From an uncultured Flavobacteriaceae bacterium (GTDB taxonomy: Bacteria; Bacteroidota; Bacteroidia; Flavobacteriales; Flavobacteriaceae): a stretch of 64,000 nt of DNA. The first letter of the stretch is position 1; every line of letters begins with the position of its first letter. This document shows, in pieces, positions 1 through 10,113 of the stretch. The notes beneath the pieces were generated by a model, which did no database searches, was not told where the DNA came from, and worked only from the letters and a program-made list of their open reading frames with translations. Location: assembly GCA_937136455.1 (NCBI GenBank), contig CAKZOO010000051.1, positions 1-64,000 on the forward strand. Reading direction: 5' to 3'. A program made the translations under genes and the position numbers.

Positions 1-1
1 T

Positions 2-1255
2 GAGCCTTTATTGGATATGGTAATCGAACATGTACCTAGTTTTGAACCTAAAGAAGGTAATACTCAAATGTTGATTACTTCTTTAGATTTCTCCTCTTTT
101 ACAGGTAGAATCGCAATTGGTAGATTGCAAAGAGGTACGTTGAAAGAAGGACAGCAAATCACCTTGATTAAACGCGATGGAAGTCAAGTAAAATCAAAGC
201 TTAAGGAATTATTTATATTCGAAGGCTTAGGGAAATTGAAGGTAGAAGAAGTTCAAACTGGAGATATTTGTGCTCTTGTTGGAATTGATGGATTTGAAAT
301 TGGAGACACTGTTGCTGATTTAGAAAATCCTGAACAATTACAAACGATTGCTATAGATGAGCCTACCATGAGTATGCTCTTTACAATCAACGATTCTCCA
401 TTCTTTGGTAAAGAAGGAAAGTTTGTGACTTCTAGACATATCAATGATCGTTTGACTAAAGAATTAGAAAAGAACTTAGCGCTTCGTGTTCAAAGCACAG
501 ATTCAGCTGATAAGTTTATGGTTTTTGGACGTGGGGTATTACACCTTTCAGTTCTTATTGAAACCATGAGAAGAGAGGGATATGAACTTCAAATCGGACA
601 ACCTCAAGTAATTATTAGAGAGATTGATGGAGTTAAATGTGAACCTATTGAGCATTTGACGATTGATCTTCCAGAAGAAGTATCTGGAAAAGCGGTTGAA
701 ATGGTATCTCTTAGAAAAGGAGAGATGATGTCAATGGAAGCTAAGGGATCTCGTATGATTTGTGAATTCCAAATTCCGTCAAGAGGAATTATCGGCCTTA
801 GAAATCAACTTCTTACTGCAACTGCAGGAGAAGCTATAATGTCTCATAGATTCTTGGAATATCAACCACTTAAAGGAGATATTCCTCAACGTCAAAATGG
901 ATCGTTAGTATCAATGGAACTAGGAAAAGCGATTCCTTATTCTATTGACAAACTTCAAGAAAGAGGAAAGTTCTTTGTCGATCCAGGTGAAGATATTTAC
1001 GAAGGACAGGTGATTGGAGAAAACTCTAGAGGTGATGATATGACCGTCAATGTCACTAAGACTAAGAAACTTTCTAACGTTCGTTCTTCAGGAGCCGATG
1101 ATAAAGCGAAGATTGTCCCAGCGATAAAATTCTCATTAGAAGAAGCTTTAGAATACATTCAAAAAGATGAATACGTAGAGGTGACTCCAAAATCGATTCG
1201 TCTAAGAAAGATCTATTTAAAAGAGGTTGATCGCAAGCGAAATAAAATCGCTTAA
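2..1255 (+). CDS. typA: GTPase TypA/BipA, 3' part (5' end outside window)
   Basis: Ribosome-associated translational GTPase of the elongation-factor G group, linked in the family to 50S assembly and stress adaptation. About 417 residues are visible and the frame stays open to the left window edge, so the GTPase domain (roughly 180 residues of a ~600-residue family) lies outside. What remains is the domain II beta-barrel (first ~95 visible residues), the EF-G domain III-like fold containing [11 protein letters not shown], the domain V-like fold with [13 protein letters not shown], and the BipA-specific C-terminal domain ending [10 protein letters not shown]. It converges on the next gene with a four-base stop-codon overlap. 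Identification is firm; the missing part is only the window edge, not a truncation. Confidence 0.96.
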   Translation, partial: EPLLDMVIEHVPSFEPKEGNTQMLITSLDFSSFTGRIAIGRLQRGTLKEGQQITLIKRDGSQVKSKLKELFIFEGLGKLKVEEVQTGDICALVGIDGFEIGDTVADLENPEQLQTIAIDEPTMSMLFTINDSPFFGKEGKFVTSRHINDRLTKELEKNLALRVQSTDSADKFMVFGRGVLHLSVLIETMRREGYELQIGQPQVIIREIDGVKCEPIEHLTIDLPEEVSGKAVEMVSLRKGEMMSMEAKGSRMICEFQIPSRGIIGLRNQLLTATAGEAIMSHRFLEYQPLKGDIPQRQNGSLVSMELGKAIPYSIDKLQERGKFFVDPGEDIYEGQVIGENSRGDDMTVNVTKTKKLSNVRSSGADDKAKIVPAIKFSLEEALEYIQKDEYVEVTPKSIRLRKIYLKEVDRKRNKIA

Positions 1256-1986
1256 CTATTTACTTCTGCTGCAGCACCGATAATTCCTGCATGATTTTGT
1301 AATTCTGCAGGAATTATTTCTACATCGCATTCAAGGTATTTTTCAAACTTACTCCAATATTTAGAAATACCACCTCCTAAGATAATGAGGTTGGGAGATG
1401 CGATTAGATTAACGTATTTTAGAAATTTATTGAAACGTTTGGCCCACTGTTTATAGGAAAGATTTTCTTGTTCCTTAATAGATGAAGCAGCGTAGTGTTC
1501 AAATTTTTCGTATTTCTTATACGGAATTTGTCCTAGTTCAAAATTGGGAATGAGTTTTCCATTAAAATAAGCTCCTGATCCTAAGCCTGTTCCAACAGTA
1601 ATGGTTACTACAAAACCACTCCTTCCTTTTCCAACGCCGTAATGCATAATAGCACTAGCAGCAGCGTCGGCATCGTTGATGATGTGAAAATCCAATCCTG
1701 TTCTCTTTTGAAATAGTTCTTCAGCATTTAGTCCCTTCCATTTTGGACTCAGATTCCCGTGTTCTTTACAAATACCATCTTTGACAATAGTCGGAATACC
1801 ACATCCTACTTTTCCTTTGTAGTTAAAGTATTCGATAATTTGAGCTACAACATCAGCAACAGCTTCTGGTTCCCCTCCTTCTGGAGTTGGAATTCTATAG
1901 CGTTCAGTAGTGAGTTCTCCGGTTTCTAAGTTAACCAAAGCGCCTTTAATCCCTGATCCTCCAATATCTATTCCGAGTATGTACAT
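1252..1986 (-). CDS. ppgK: ROK-family sugar kinase, polyphosphate-glucokinase-like
   Basis: Predicted cytoplasmic glucokinase of the ROK/actin-like ATPase fold, probably phosphorylating glucose with polyphosphate and/or ATP. At 244 residues it matches polyphosphate glucokinases and is shorter than regulatory ROK proteins. Visible motifs are the phosphate loop DIGGSGIKG (residues 6-14), the catalytic Asp in NDADAA (D105), the second phosphate loop GTGLGSG (132-138) and the adenosine-side GGG near 204. There is no N-terminal helix-turn-helix and no ROK zinc cluster, as in PpgK. The usual ELGH motif reads ELGQ at 150-153, which could affect sugar contact. Phosphoryl donor is inferred from family resemblance only. 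Confidence 0.8.
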   Translation of the reverse strand: MYILGIDIGGSGIKGALVNLETGELTTERYRIPTPEGGEPEAVADVVAQIIEYFNYKGKVGCGIPTIVKDGICKEHGNLSPKWKGLNAEELFQKRTGLDFHIINDADAAASAIMHYGVGKGRSGFVVTITVGTGLGSGAYFNGKLIPNFELGQIPYKKYEKFEHYAASSIKEQENLSYKQWAKRFNKFLKYVNLIASPNLIILGGGISKYWSKFEKYLECDVEIIPAELQNHAGIIGAAAEVNS

Positions 1987-2027
1987 AAATTAAATTTGCA
2001 TCAAAGAAACAAAAAATAATAAACTTA

Positions 2028-2711
2028 TTAAATTGTGTTTTCTTTGACTTCAAAAATTGCTCCACCATGACATTTGAGTGTCTTATGAGGGTATTTTAAA
2101 ATGAGTGCATAGTCGTGTGTTGCCATGAGAATTGTATTTCCGGCTTTGTGAATTTCTTCGAGTACCCTCATAACTTCCACACTGGTTTTGGGGTCTAAAT
2201 TACCTGTTGGCTCATCAGCTAAGATTAATTCAGGATCATTTAAGAGTGCTCTAGCAATGGAAACACGTTGTTGCTCACCTCCTGATAATTCATGAGGGAA
2301 TTTAAATCCTTTAGTTTTCATGCCAACTTTATCCAATACCTCTTCGCAACGCTCAATCATCTTTTTTTTGTCTTTCCAGCCTGTAGCTTTTAAAACAAAC
2401 AATAAATTGTCTTGAACTGAACGATCAGGTAACAATTTGAAATCTTGAAAAATCACTCCAATTTTTCTTCTTAAATACGGAATTTCAGATTCCTTTAAAT
2501 TATTGAGGTTGAAGTCTACTATTTCAGCTGAACCAGATTTAATATCGAGTTCTCCGTAAAGGATTTTAAGCAAGCTGCTTTTTCCAGAACCAGTTTCTCC
2601 TATAAGATAGCAAAATTCTCCCTTTTGAAGACTAAGATTGACTTGGCTTAATACTAGATTTTGTTCTTGATATACACAAAGGTCTGTAAGCGAGAGAATT
2701 GTTTGAGCCAT
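2028..2711 (-). CDS. ftsE: FtsE-like ABC transporter ATP-binding protein
   Basis: ATPase subunit related to FtsE, which with membrane partner FtsX controls peptidoglycan hydrolases at division. Counting from the chosen ATG (227 residues): Walker [10 protein letters not shown] at 38-46, Q-loop Gln89, signature LSGGEQQ at 142-148, Walker B with ADEP at 165-168, and switch His199. An upstream in-frame ATG at 2729 would add six residues; the downstream ATG gives the usual [12 protein letters not shown] start and is preferred. No ftsX lies nearby, so the partner is encoded elsewhere. It is divergent from the TPR gene. LolD/MacB-type ATPases are close relatives, so the FtsE name is likely but not proved. 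Confidence 0.75.
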   Translation of the reverse strand: MAQTILSLTDLCVYQEQNLVLSQVNLSLQKGEFCYLIGETGSGKSSLLKILYGELDIKSGSAEIVDFNLNNLKESEIPYLRRKIGVIFQDFKLLPDRSVQDNLLFVLKATGWKDKKKMIERCEEVLDKVGMKTKGFKFPHELSGGEQQRVSIARALLNDPELILADEPTGNLDPKTSVEVMRVLEEIHKAGNTILMATHDYALILKYPHKTLKCHGGAIFEVKENTI

Positions 2712-2853
2712 AATTAATTTTGTTGTCATAAATGTAATAACTTCTTTTTAAAAGGCGTTTATACTAGTGAAAATTCTTTATATTCATACTCTAAATTAGC
2801 TTCCTAGGTATAGAGCTATCGATTTATTATCATTCAAAAAAAACAGTTGTTTC

Positions 2854-5800
2854 ATGTTCAAAAAGATTGGCTTTGTTCTTATTTTGATTAGCAGTATAAA
2901 TAGCTATGCTCAACTTCATACAGCCGAAGACCGCACCGATGATACATACGCTGATGCACTCGCATTATTTCATCAAAAATCATATATGGCATCCAGGGTT
3001 TTATTCGACGAATTAGTCGAATCAAAACAATCACAGCAATTTGTTATGGAGGCCGACTACTACAAGGCATTAACTGCTTATTATTTAAAACTCAAAAGCT
3101 TTTCTGATGAAGCAAGACGTTTTAAAGAGACTTATCCAAAAAGTATTTACAATCAACAGTTAAGTTTTTTTGTAGCCACAACGCTTTTTGAAAATCAAGA
3201 TTATTCGAATGCTCTTAAAATATATCAATCAATCGATGTGAAATCACTCGATAAATCAGATTTTACACATTTTTACTTCAATTATGGATATAGTTTGTTC
3301 ATCGAAGGAGCAATTGATTTAGCAAAATCAAATTTTGAGAATGCGAGAACAGATCAACTGTACGATTCAAAAGCTCGATTCTATTTAGGATATATCGCTT
3401 ATAAAAAAGATGAATTGAATCTGGCAAAGTCATTGTTTTCTTCTCCCTTTGACGATCAATCATTGACCGTTAAAAGTGCCTATTTTAATGCAGATATCAG
3501 TTTTAGGGAATCGAATTATGAAAAAGCGATTGAGGCTGCTCTTAACTATATGCCCTCTGCTACAAAGTCTGAACGTTCATTGCTCAATAAGATCGTTGCA
3601 GAAAGCTATTTTCAATTAAAGGACTACTCAAAAGCGATTCCGTACTACGAGGTTTATAAAGAAATCGCTGGAAATTGGTCAACTCTCGATAGTTATCATT
3701 TGGGATATTCTTATTTTGAGCAGTCTGATTATCAAAAGGCCCTTTCCATATTTAATACCATCGTTGGAGGTAATGATGAGATCGCTCAAAATGCTTACTA
3801 TCAACTAGGTGCTTGTTATATGAGATTGGACAAAAAGTCTGAGGCACTAACAGCTTATAGAGCTTCTTATCAGTTAGGTTTTTCAAAATCGTTGAATGAA
3901 GCTGCTCAATACCATTATTCAAAATTGAGTTTTGATATTGGAAATCCCTATGAAGCGGCAGTTTCTGCCTTAGGAAGATTTGTAACGAGTTTTCCAAATT
4001 CAAAGTACGCGAGTGAAATAAAATCACTCTTGATTGAAGCTTATGTTCAAACAAGTGATTTTGAAGCGGCATTAGATATGATTGAACAACAACCTCAATT
4101 GGCATCTAATACTGTTTTGCAACAAGTAACTTATTTAAAGGCGATTGACTTGATTGAATTAAGGGCTTATGAATCTGCAATAGGTTATTTAGATCGATGT
4201 TTTAATGCGATTCCATCATCTAAGCTTGCAGCTAAAGCTCTTTTTTGGAAGTCGGAATGTTTATTAGAGCTAGATAATGATCAACTTGCTCTTCAAGAAT
4301 TGATCAAACTTCAAAAGCACCAAAGAAGATCATCTATCGAAGAGGTTTTTGAAATTGATTATTTGAGAGCCTATGCCTATTTTAAAATGAAGCGTTTTAA
4401 CGAAGCGATCCCTTCATTTAAAAAATACCTATCCAATGTCAATCGATCCGCTCCAACATATGTTGATGCCTTAGTAAAGTTGGCAGACTCTTACTATGTC
4501 TCAAAGGATTTTAACAATGCTATTAATTCGTATTCTACAGTAGTTTTATATCCTTCTGCACCCAGGGATTACGCCGCATATAAGGCTGCAATGTCTTATG
4601 GTTATTTGCAAAACAACACTAAAAAAATTGACTTGCTAAAGCAGTGGTTAATCGACTATGCTAGTTCTACATTAAAAGATGAGGTGAGTTATAACTTAGG
4701 GGTAACTTATGCTAGTGAAGGTCAAAACGATTTAGCAATCAGCACCTTTGACAAATTAGTAATTCAACATCCTCAAAGTCCTCTAGTGGCAGTAAGTAAG
4801 CTTCGAAAGGGATTGTTATTGTATACAAATGGATCTAATAATCAGGCTTTGGAACTCTTTGTCGGATTGACAAAAGATTTTCCAAGAACAGAGGAAGCTG
4901 TTCAAGCTGTGTCAGCGGCCAAGCGAATTTATATGGAGCTAGGTGATATTGAAACCTATTCGAATTGGGTGAAAGGATTGGATTTTATAAGTGAATCAGA
5001 GGAGTCTCTAGATAAGTCAAGTTTTGATGCGGCCAAGCAATTGCTCTTGGCTTCTAATACTGAAAAGGCGATTAAGGCTTATGAATATTATGTGGAGACC
5101 TTTCCCAAAGGAAGATATCAATTGGAGTCTCGATTTGATTTGGCAAAACTTTACCATAAATCTGATATGAAAAACAAGGCACTACCCTTGTTTACAATGG
5201 TTGCCAAGCAAGCTTCCATGTTTAGAGAAGAGGCACTTTTAGAAAAAATAAGTTTGCTCATCGAGCTCAACGGAATCAGTAGTGCGGTGGAAGATTTAAA
5301 AGAGTTGGAATCTATTGCAAATAGAATTCAAAATGAACACTTTGCGATTTCTAATTTAATGAGGGCTTATTATCAGCAAAAAGAAGTCGTCTTAGCTAAG
5401 AACTACGCTAAAAAACTCCTTGCTGTAGAAGGATTAGAGAAGCGTTTGGAATCAGATGCATTGCTTATTTTAGCACGATCTTCATTTGATTTGGGAGAAC
5501 TAGAGGAAAGTAAATCAGCTTATGCGATTGTCAGTGAAAATGCCAATGGTGAAACTGCTGCAGAAGCACTTTATTTCAATGCCTTTTTCTATCATCAAGA
5601 AGGCAATTTTGACAAATCAAATGAGGCTATTCAACAACTTGCAAAAGAATACCCAGCCTATAAAGAATGGGCTGCTAAAGGCTTAGTGCTGATGGCTCAG
5701 AATTTTATTGGATTAGAGGATGCTTTTCAAGCCAATTACATCCTCAATTCCATCGTCAAGAATTTTACTCAATTTCCAGAAATTGTAGACCAGGCAACAG

Positions 5801-5871
5801 ATCTATTAAAACAGACTCAAGCTTCCGAAGTAGTTTCAGAAAATCAAATAGAAAAAGATAGTATTCAATAG
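2854..5871 (+). CDS. Large secreted tetratricopeptide-repeat protein
   Basis: A 1005-residue protein with an N-terminal signal peptide (FVLILISSINSYAQ, cleavage near residue 20) followed by TPR-like helical pairs over nearly the whole length, recognisable by recurring patterns such as A.YY.G..Y and Y..AI..Y. It lacks a lipobox, so it is probably periplasmic or surface-exposed. TPR arrays of this size act as protein-binding scaffolds. The stop codon is two bases before the start of an outer-membrane barrel gene, which implies translational coupling and a shared complex. The precise role is unknown; the repeats are at protein level and are not DNA repeats. Confidence 0.85.
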   Translation: MFKKIGFVLILISSINSYAQLHTAEDRTDDTYADALALFHQKSYMASRVLFDELVESKQSQQFVMEADYYKALTAYYLKLKSFSDEARRFKETYPKSIYNQQLSFFVATTLFENQDYSNALKIYQSIDVKSLDKSDFTHFYFNYGYSLFIEGAIDLAKSNFENARTDQLYDSKARFYLGYIAYKKDELNLAKSLFSSPFDDQSLTVKSAYFNADISFRESNYEKAIEAALNYMPSATKSERSLLNKIVAESYFQLKDYSKAIPYYEVYKEIAGNWSTLDSYHLGYSYFEQSDYQKALSIFNTIVGGNDEIAQNAYYQLGACYMRLDKKSEALTAYRASYQLGFSKSLNEAAQYHYSKLSFDIGNPYEAAVSALGRFVTSFPNSKYASEIKSLLIEAYVQTSDFEAALDMIEQQPQLASNTVLQQVTYLKAIDLIELRAYESAIGYLDRCFNAIPSSKLAAKALFWKSECLLELDNDQLALQELIKLQKHQRRSSIEEVFEIDYLRAYAYFKMKRFNEAIPSFKKYLSNVNRSAPTYVDALVKLADSYYVSKDFNNAINSYSTVVLYPSAPRDYAAYKAAMSYGYLQNNTKKIDLLKQWLIDYASSTLKDEVSYNLGVTYASEGQNDLAISTFDKLVIQHPQSPLVAVSKLRKGLLLYTNGSNNQALELFVGLTKDFPRTEEAVQAVSAAKRIYMELGDIETYSNWVKGLDFISESEESLDKSSFDAAKQLLLASNTEKAIKAYEYYVETFPKGRYQLESRFDLAKLYHKSDMKNKALPLFTMVAKQASMFREEALLEKISLLIELNGISSAVEDLKELESIANRIQNEHFAISNLMRAYYQQKEVVLAKNYAKKLLAVEGLEKRLESDALLILARSSFDLGELEESKSAYAIVSENANGETAAEALYFNAFFYHQEGNFDKSNEAIQQLAKEYPAYKEWAAKGLVLMAQNFIGLEDAFQANYILNSIVKNFTQFPEIVDQATDLLKQTQASEVVSENQIEKDSIQ

Positions 5872-5873
5872 TC

Positions 5874-7619
5874 ATGACAAATAGTTATAACAATATCATA
5901 GTCATCTTTGCATTATTTTTAGCAATTCCATTAACTGCTCAGGAAACCAAGGAGGAGGTGCGAGAAACTATAACAGTAGTTAAATCGTACAATCCAGAAA
6001 TTGAACCGACTAAGAAGCAGGCGTTGGTTCCTAAGAAACCTAATTTCGAGAAAAAATCTTCAGCAAATCTCAGCTATAAAATAGCGACATTTCCAGTTTT
6101 AGATGTCTATATGCCAAAATTTGAGGCCCCTTATTTGCAATGGATTTCACCGATGGAAGATATTTATTCGTCTATAATTAGACTCTCGGCTGGAAATAAT
6201 TCAAGTTTAAACTTTGATTTGAGTCATCATCAATACATAAGTTCAAAATTCAATTATTCATTACAAGCTTCATACGATTATTTAAAAGGTTCATTGACGG
6301 ATTATGTTTATAGTCCACTCAACAACAATATGTTTGTTGGTGTTGCTTTGGGGTTTGCTAATAAAAATGGAGATGGTATTTTAAGTCTCAACTATAATAG
6401 TGAGGAGTTTAACTATTACGGAAAGCAAATTTGGGAAGGATCTACAACATCTGATAAATCTTCAAACCAACGTTACAATAGAGCAGGAGTTGATCTTGAT
6501 TACAATTTTAACAAAGGAGTATTAGAAGCTATTAAGCTTAATCTCAATACTATTACAGATCTCACCAAATCAAATGAATTGAATCTTGGAGTAGCCACAG
6601 CTTCTGAATTTACATTTGCAGAAAGACTATTGAAAGTTGAAGGATTTTTAGACTACCTCAGTGGTGGATTTGAAAACGCTCCTCTAAGTGAAATGGAAAA
6701 TACTAGACCGGACTCCTATCAATTTGTTGAAGTAGAGCTGATGCCACAATTAGAATTTAACAAGGACAAGTTAAATCTAATGGTGGGAGTTGATATTAAT
6801 TATTTGAGTCAGAAAAATTCTGATGTTAGATTTAATGTGTATCCTGCAATTGATGCACTATATGATTTGTCTAATGAGGTTGTTCTAAAGGGTAGCCTTA
6901 GAGGGAATACATTGCTCAACAGTTTTTCAAACTTAACTTTGCAAAATCCCTACCTAAGCCCGACTTTAGAAATTAAACCCTCTTTTGCACTTTTTGATTT
7001 AGATTTTGGTCTTCAAGCGAACTCGGGTAAGTTCTTGAGCCTAGATTTAAATGCAAGTATTTCTAGAGTTAAAGATCAGCCTTTGATGATGCTCAATTAT
7101 CAAAATTATTTTAGAAATGACTCTGGTCCGTATTTAAATTCGAATTTAAATAGTTTTAATGTTGTTTATGATCAAGTAGATGAAGCAACTATCAGTGGAT
7201 CGTTATTAATTCGCCCTGCAGATCAATTGAGTTTAAAGACTGGAATTTCTTACAGTAAATACAGAACGTTAAACGAGGAAGAAGCATGGAATTTACCGAA
7301 TTTAAGAGCCTATGGGTCGATCAACACAAAACTTGCTGATCGTTGGATGTTCAGCTCTCAGTTGAATTATGTCGGAGCTAGAAAAGATCGTGAAATCACA
7401 GTTGTGCAATTTATTATGCCAGGTGAGTACCCAGGAATTACCCGTGATCTAGATGCATTTGTCAACTTAGATGCTTCATTGCATTATCAGTACAGTGATC
7501 AGTGGAGTTTTGAATTGAAAGCTAAAAACCTTACCAATGATCAGTACCAAATGTGGTATAATTACCCTGATTTAGGAGCGACTATTACCGTTGGAGCTCA
7601 ATACCGATTTGATTTTTAA
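5874..7619 (+). CDS. Plug-less TonB-receptor-like outer-membrane beta-barrel
   Basis: A 581-residue outer-membrane protein with signal peptide (IIVIFALFLAIPLTAQ, cleavage near residue 23). After a ~60-residue acidic/basic linker the sequence is alternating amphipathic beta-strands and ends in the aromatic C-terminal strand (ITVGAQYRFDF) typical of TonB-dependent receptor barrels. It is much shorter than normal receptors (usually 700-1000 residues), and I see neither a plug domain nor a clear TonB box. It may therefore be a passive channel, or depend on the upstream TPR protein encoded two bases earlier. Substrate cannot be told from sequence. Confidence 0.75.
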   Translation: MTNSYNNIIVIFALFLAIPLTAQETKEEVRETITVVKSYNPEIEPTKKQALVPKKPNFEKKSSANLSYKIATFPVLDVYMPKFEAPYLQWISPMEDIYSSIIRLSAGNNSSLNFDLSHHQYISSKFNYSLQASYDYLKGSLTDYVYSPLNNNMFVGVALGFANKNGDGILSLNYNSEEFNYYGKQIWEGSTTSDKSSNQRYNRAGVDLDYNFNKGVLEAIKLNLNTITDLTKSNELNLGVATASEFTFAERLLKVEGFLDYLSGGFENAPLSEMENTRPDSYQFVEVELMPQLEFNKDKLNLMVGVDINYLSQKNSDVRFNVYPAIDALYDLSNEVVLKGSLRGNTLLNSFSNLTLQNPYLSPTLEIKPSFALFDLDFGLQANSGKFLSLDLNASISRVKDQPLMMLNYQNYFRNDSGPYLNSNLNSFNVVYDQVDEATISGSLLIRPADQLSLKTGISYSKYRTLNEEEAWNLPNLRAYGSINTKLADRWMFSSQLNYVGARKDREITVVQFIMPGEYPGITRDLDAFVNLDASLHYQYSDQWSFELKAKNLTNDQYQMWYNYPDLGATITVGAQYRFDF

Positions 7620-7637
7620 TTTATAATTATTCCCTTT

Positions 7638-9272
7638 ATGAAGTTGTTGAAGTATATTTCATTTTCACTTGTGTCAATACTACTCTCATGTGAATCAAAA
7701 AAAGAAGTTGACTTAATTGTAACCAACGCCAAGGTTTATACTGTCGATGAAGGTTTTCAAATGGCTACTGCTTTTGCGGTTAGCAATGGAAGATTTGTTG
7801 TAATTGGAACTGATGATGAAATTCAAAAGGGCTATTCTTCGAATTTGATTGTAAATGCAGATCAAAAGCCAATATATCCAGGTTTTATCGATGCTCATTG
7901 TCACTTTTATGGTTTAGGGCTCAATCAACAAATTGTCGATTTAGTTGGAACAAAAAGCTTTGATGAGGTCATTGAACGAGTAGTCAATTTTTACAAAGGC
8001 AAAGAGGTCTCCGTCATTAGAGGTAGGGGATGGGATCAAAATGATTGGGAACTTAAAAAGTTTCCAACCAAGGATCGATTAGATGAATTATTCCCTGATA
8101 TTCCTGTTGCTCTAGAACGTGTTGATGGTCATGCTTATTTAGTGAATCAAAAAGCATTAGATATGGCTGGAATTACTTCCAAAACAATATTGTCAGGGGG
8201 TTCAGTTGAATTAGAAAACGGGAATCTCACAGGGGTGTTGGTAGATACTCCAATGGCTTTAGTGGATGCAGTCCTACCAAGTCCAACAAGGGAGGAATCA
8301 AAAGAGGCTTTAAAAAAGGCAGAAGCAATTTCTTTTTCTTATGGTTTAACCACTGTTAATGATGCGGGACTAAATAAAGCTACTATAGAATTAATAGAAG
8401 GTCTTCATCAATCAGGAGATTTAAAGATGCGTATTTATGCAATGGTGAGTAATAATCAAGAGAATTTGGATTATTACCTCAATAGAGGAATAGTCGAAAC
8501 CGATCGCTTGTATGTGGGTTCTGTAAAAGTTTATGCCGATGGAGCGCTTGGTTCTAGAGGTGCAGCTCTAAAAAGACCTTATTCAGATAAGCCTGGGCAC
8601 TATGGAGCAATGATTACAACAGAGGAAGAGTTGATGGAATTAGCTGATCGAATTGCCAAAAGTGATTATCAAATGAATACTCATGCTATTGGAGATTCTG
8701 CAAATGTTGCAGTTCTTAGGGCTTATACCAAAGCTGTGGATGATTTGAAGTCGAGAAGATGGAAGGTGGAGCACGCTCAAATTACCTCACCAATTGATTT
8801 TTCATACTATGAAAAAGGGATTATTCCATCTGTTCAGCCTACGCATGCTACCTCTGATATGTATTGGGCTGAGGAACGCTTAGGTTCGGATCGTATGTCA
8901 GGAGCCTATCCTTTTAAATCCTTGTTAGAGGCATCCGGAACACTTCCTTTGGGGACTGATTTTCCGGTGGAGCAAGTAAATCCATTTTTAACATTTTACG
9001 CTGCTGTAACAAGGCAAGATCAAGTAGGCTATCCAAAAGGTGGATTTACTCCAGATCAAAAACTCACAAGAAAAGAAACGCTCAAAGGGATGACGATTTG
9101 GGCTGCTTATTCTAATTTTCAGGAAGATGAAAGAGGTAGTATTGAGGTTGGTAAAACTGCTGACTTCATTATCTTAGATCGCGATCTGATGGAAGTTGAG
9201 GTTTCTGAAATTCCAAAGTCTAATGTGTTGTCGACTTATTTAAATGGCGAGTTGGTCTACAGTAAAGAATAA
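7638..9272 (+). CDS. Lipoprotein amidohydrolase, YtcJ-like
   Basis: Metal-dependent hydrolase of the amidohydrolase_3 (YtcJ / N-substituted formamide deformylase) group, 544 residues. A lipoprotein signal ends at SILLSC (Cys18), so the enzyme is probably anchored in the envelope. The metal-binding HCH (His87/His89) lies in PGFIDAHCHF, followed by the later conserved MNTHAIGDSAN and VEHAQIT segments and the catalytic-type Asp in LGTDFPVE. The C-terminal small beta domain ends with the usual GKTADFIILDRDL. It follows the barrel gene by 18 bases and ends before a strong terminator, so it is likely the last gene of that transcript. Substrate is unknown. Confidence 0.85.
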   Translation: MKLLKYISFSLVSILLSCESKKEVDLIVTNAKVYTVDEGFQMATAFAVSNGRFVVIGTDDEIQKGYSSNLIVNADQKPIYPGFIDAHCHFYGLGLNQQIVDLVGTKSFDEVIERVVNFYKGKEVSVIRGRGWDQNDWELKKFPTKDRLDELFPDIPVALERVDGHAYLVNQKALDMAGITSKTILSGGSVELENGNLTGVLVDTPMALVDAVLPSPTREESKEALKKAEAISFSYGLTTVNDAGLNKATIELIEGLHQSGDLKMRIYAMVSNNQENLDYYLNRGIVETDRLYVGSVKVYADGALGSRGAALKRPYSDKPGHYGAMITTEEELMELADRIAKSDYQMNTHAIGDSANVAVLRAYTKAVDDLKSRRWKVEHAQITSPIDFSYYEKGIIPSVQPTHATSDMYWAEERLGSDRMSGAYPFKSLLEASGTLPLGTDFPVEQVNPFLTFYAAVTRQDQVGYPKGGFTPDQKLTRKETLKGMTIWAAYSNFQEDERGSIEVGKTADFIILDRDLMEVEVSEIPKSNVLSTYLNGELVYSKE

Positions 9273-9292
9273 TAGTGAAACATAGTTATAAA

Positions 9293-9326
9293 AAAAGGAC
9301 GGCTAAAACCGTCCTTTTGTTTTTTG
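9293..9326. terminator. Bidirectional rho-independent terminator
   Basis: A ten-base-pair stem (AAAAGGACGG paired with CCGTCCTTTT) around a six-base loop is followed by a T-rich tract. It lies between the convergent amidohydrolase and DUF2911 genes, and the A-run on its left could serve the minus strand too. Confidence 0.85.
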
Positions 9327-9343
9327 TATGCTTGGTGTATGTC

Positions 9344-9859
9344 TTAAAATGAAATAGGAACACTTACTCTTGTTGTTCCCCAAGCCATTACTAAAGTGCC
9401 GTCTTTTTTAAAGGCCATTGAGAATGCTTCAATTGCCTCTTTTTCAGTACTTGCTACAACAGAAGCTCTCAGTACATCTAATGATTCATCATAGTTGTAT
9501 GCTCCCCATTGATTGGCATTTGAGTTTAATACGATGGTCCAGTGATGATCACCAGGAATTGAATAGAGTGAATAAGTACCTGCCTTTATAGATTTTCCAG
9601 CAATAGTTGCATCGTTAGAAAAACTTATTGTGGTAGCTTCATTTGCTCCAGTTCTCCAAATTTTATCCTTAGGAGCTAATTTGTCTAATGATCTTCCCTT
9701 TAGTTGAGGTCTTGAATAAATGATAGCAACAGAGCCTGCGTCAGAATTGAAAGAAGCTTTATCCATAGGACTGACATCTAGTTTTGGAAATTCTTGAGCC
9801 AAACTCGCAGTTGTGCTCATTAATAGAACGGCAATTAAAAGACTAAATAGATTTTTCAT
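9344..9859 (-). CDS. DUF2911 family secreted protein
   Basis: A 171-residue protein of the DUF2911 family, common in Bacteroidota and of unknown function. A signal peptide (FSLLIAVLLMSTTASLAQ) starts at the chosen ATG. A possible upstream start at 9898 would add 13 residues before the signal and is less likely. Family hallmarks are YSRPQLKGR, the WRTGANEAT segment, and AGTYSLYSIPG followed by NQWGAYNYDE. The protein is probably periplasmic. It is monocistronic, converging on the amidohydrolase across a shared terminator. Confidence 0.88.
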   Translation of the reverse strand: MKNLFSLLIAVLLMSTTASLAQEFPKLDVSPMDKASFNSDAGSVAIIYSRPQLKGRSLDKLAPKDKIWRTGANEATTISFSNDATIAGKSIKAGTYSLYSIPGDHHWTIVLNSNANQWGAYNYDESLDVLRASVVASTEKEAIEAFSMAFKKDGTLVMAWGTTRVSVPISF

Positions 9860-10058
9860 AGTGGTATATCGTTTTAAATTAGAACTACTAAAATACAATA
9901 TTTGAATCTTTGTTGATTTTTAAGGGTAGTTAATCTTTTATTAAAATCAACGAATTACATATTTATACTTTTTTAAGTAAAATTTATATTTATAAATTAC
10001 AATAAATAATAAAAAATGCATTTAAAGTTTGTGTATGTAGTTAAATGTATTTTTAATT

Positions 10059-10088
10059 TTGCTAATTGAAACTTTAAACTAATATTTG
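10059..10088 (+). promoter_or_regulatory. Bacteroidota-type promoter of asnB
   Basis: TTG at 10059-10061, then 19 bases, then AATATTTG at 10081-10088, one mismatch from the TAnnTTTG consensus. It lies 25 bases before the asnB ATG. The region 9899-10058 is very A+T-rich and otherwise empty. Confidence 0.6.
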
Positions 10089-10113
10089 CATTCGAAATTG
10101 AAACAATAACATT

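Noticed and set aside
2..1255. TypA seemingly missing its GTPase domain
   Set aside because: The reading frame is open to the window's left edge, so the domain simply lies outside.
2854..5871. DNA tandem repeat behind the TPR protein
   Set aside because: The repetition is visible only in the protein pattern; no long identical DNA units were seen.
9899..10058. Small gene or RNA in the A+T-rich gap before asnB
   Set aside because: No open frame with a credible start and no stable hairpin; it appears to be only upstream promoter region.
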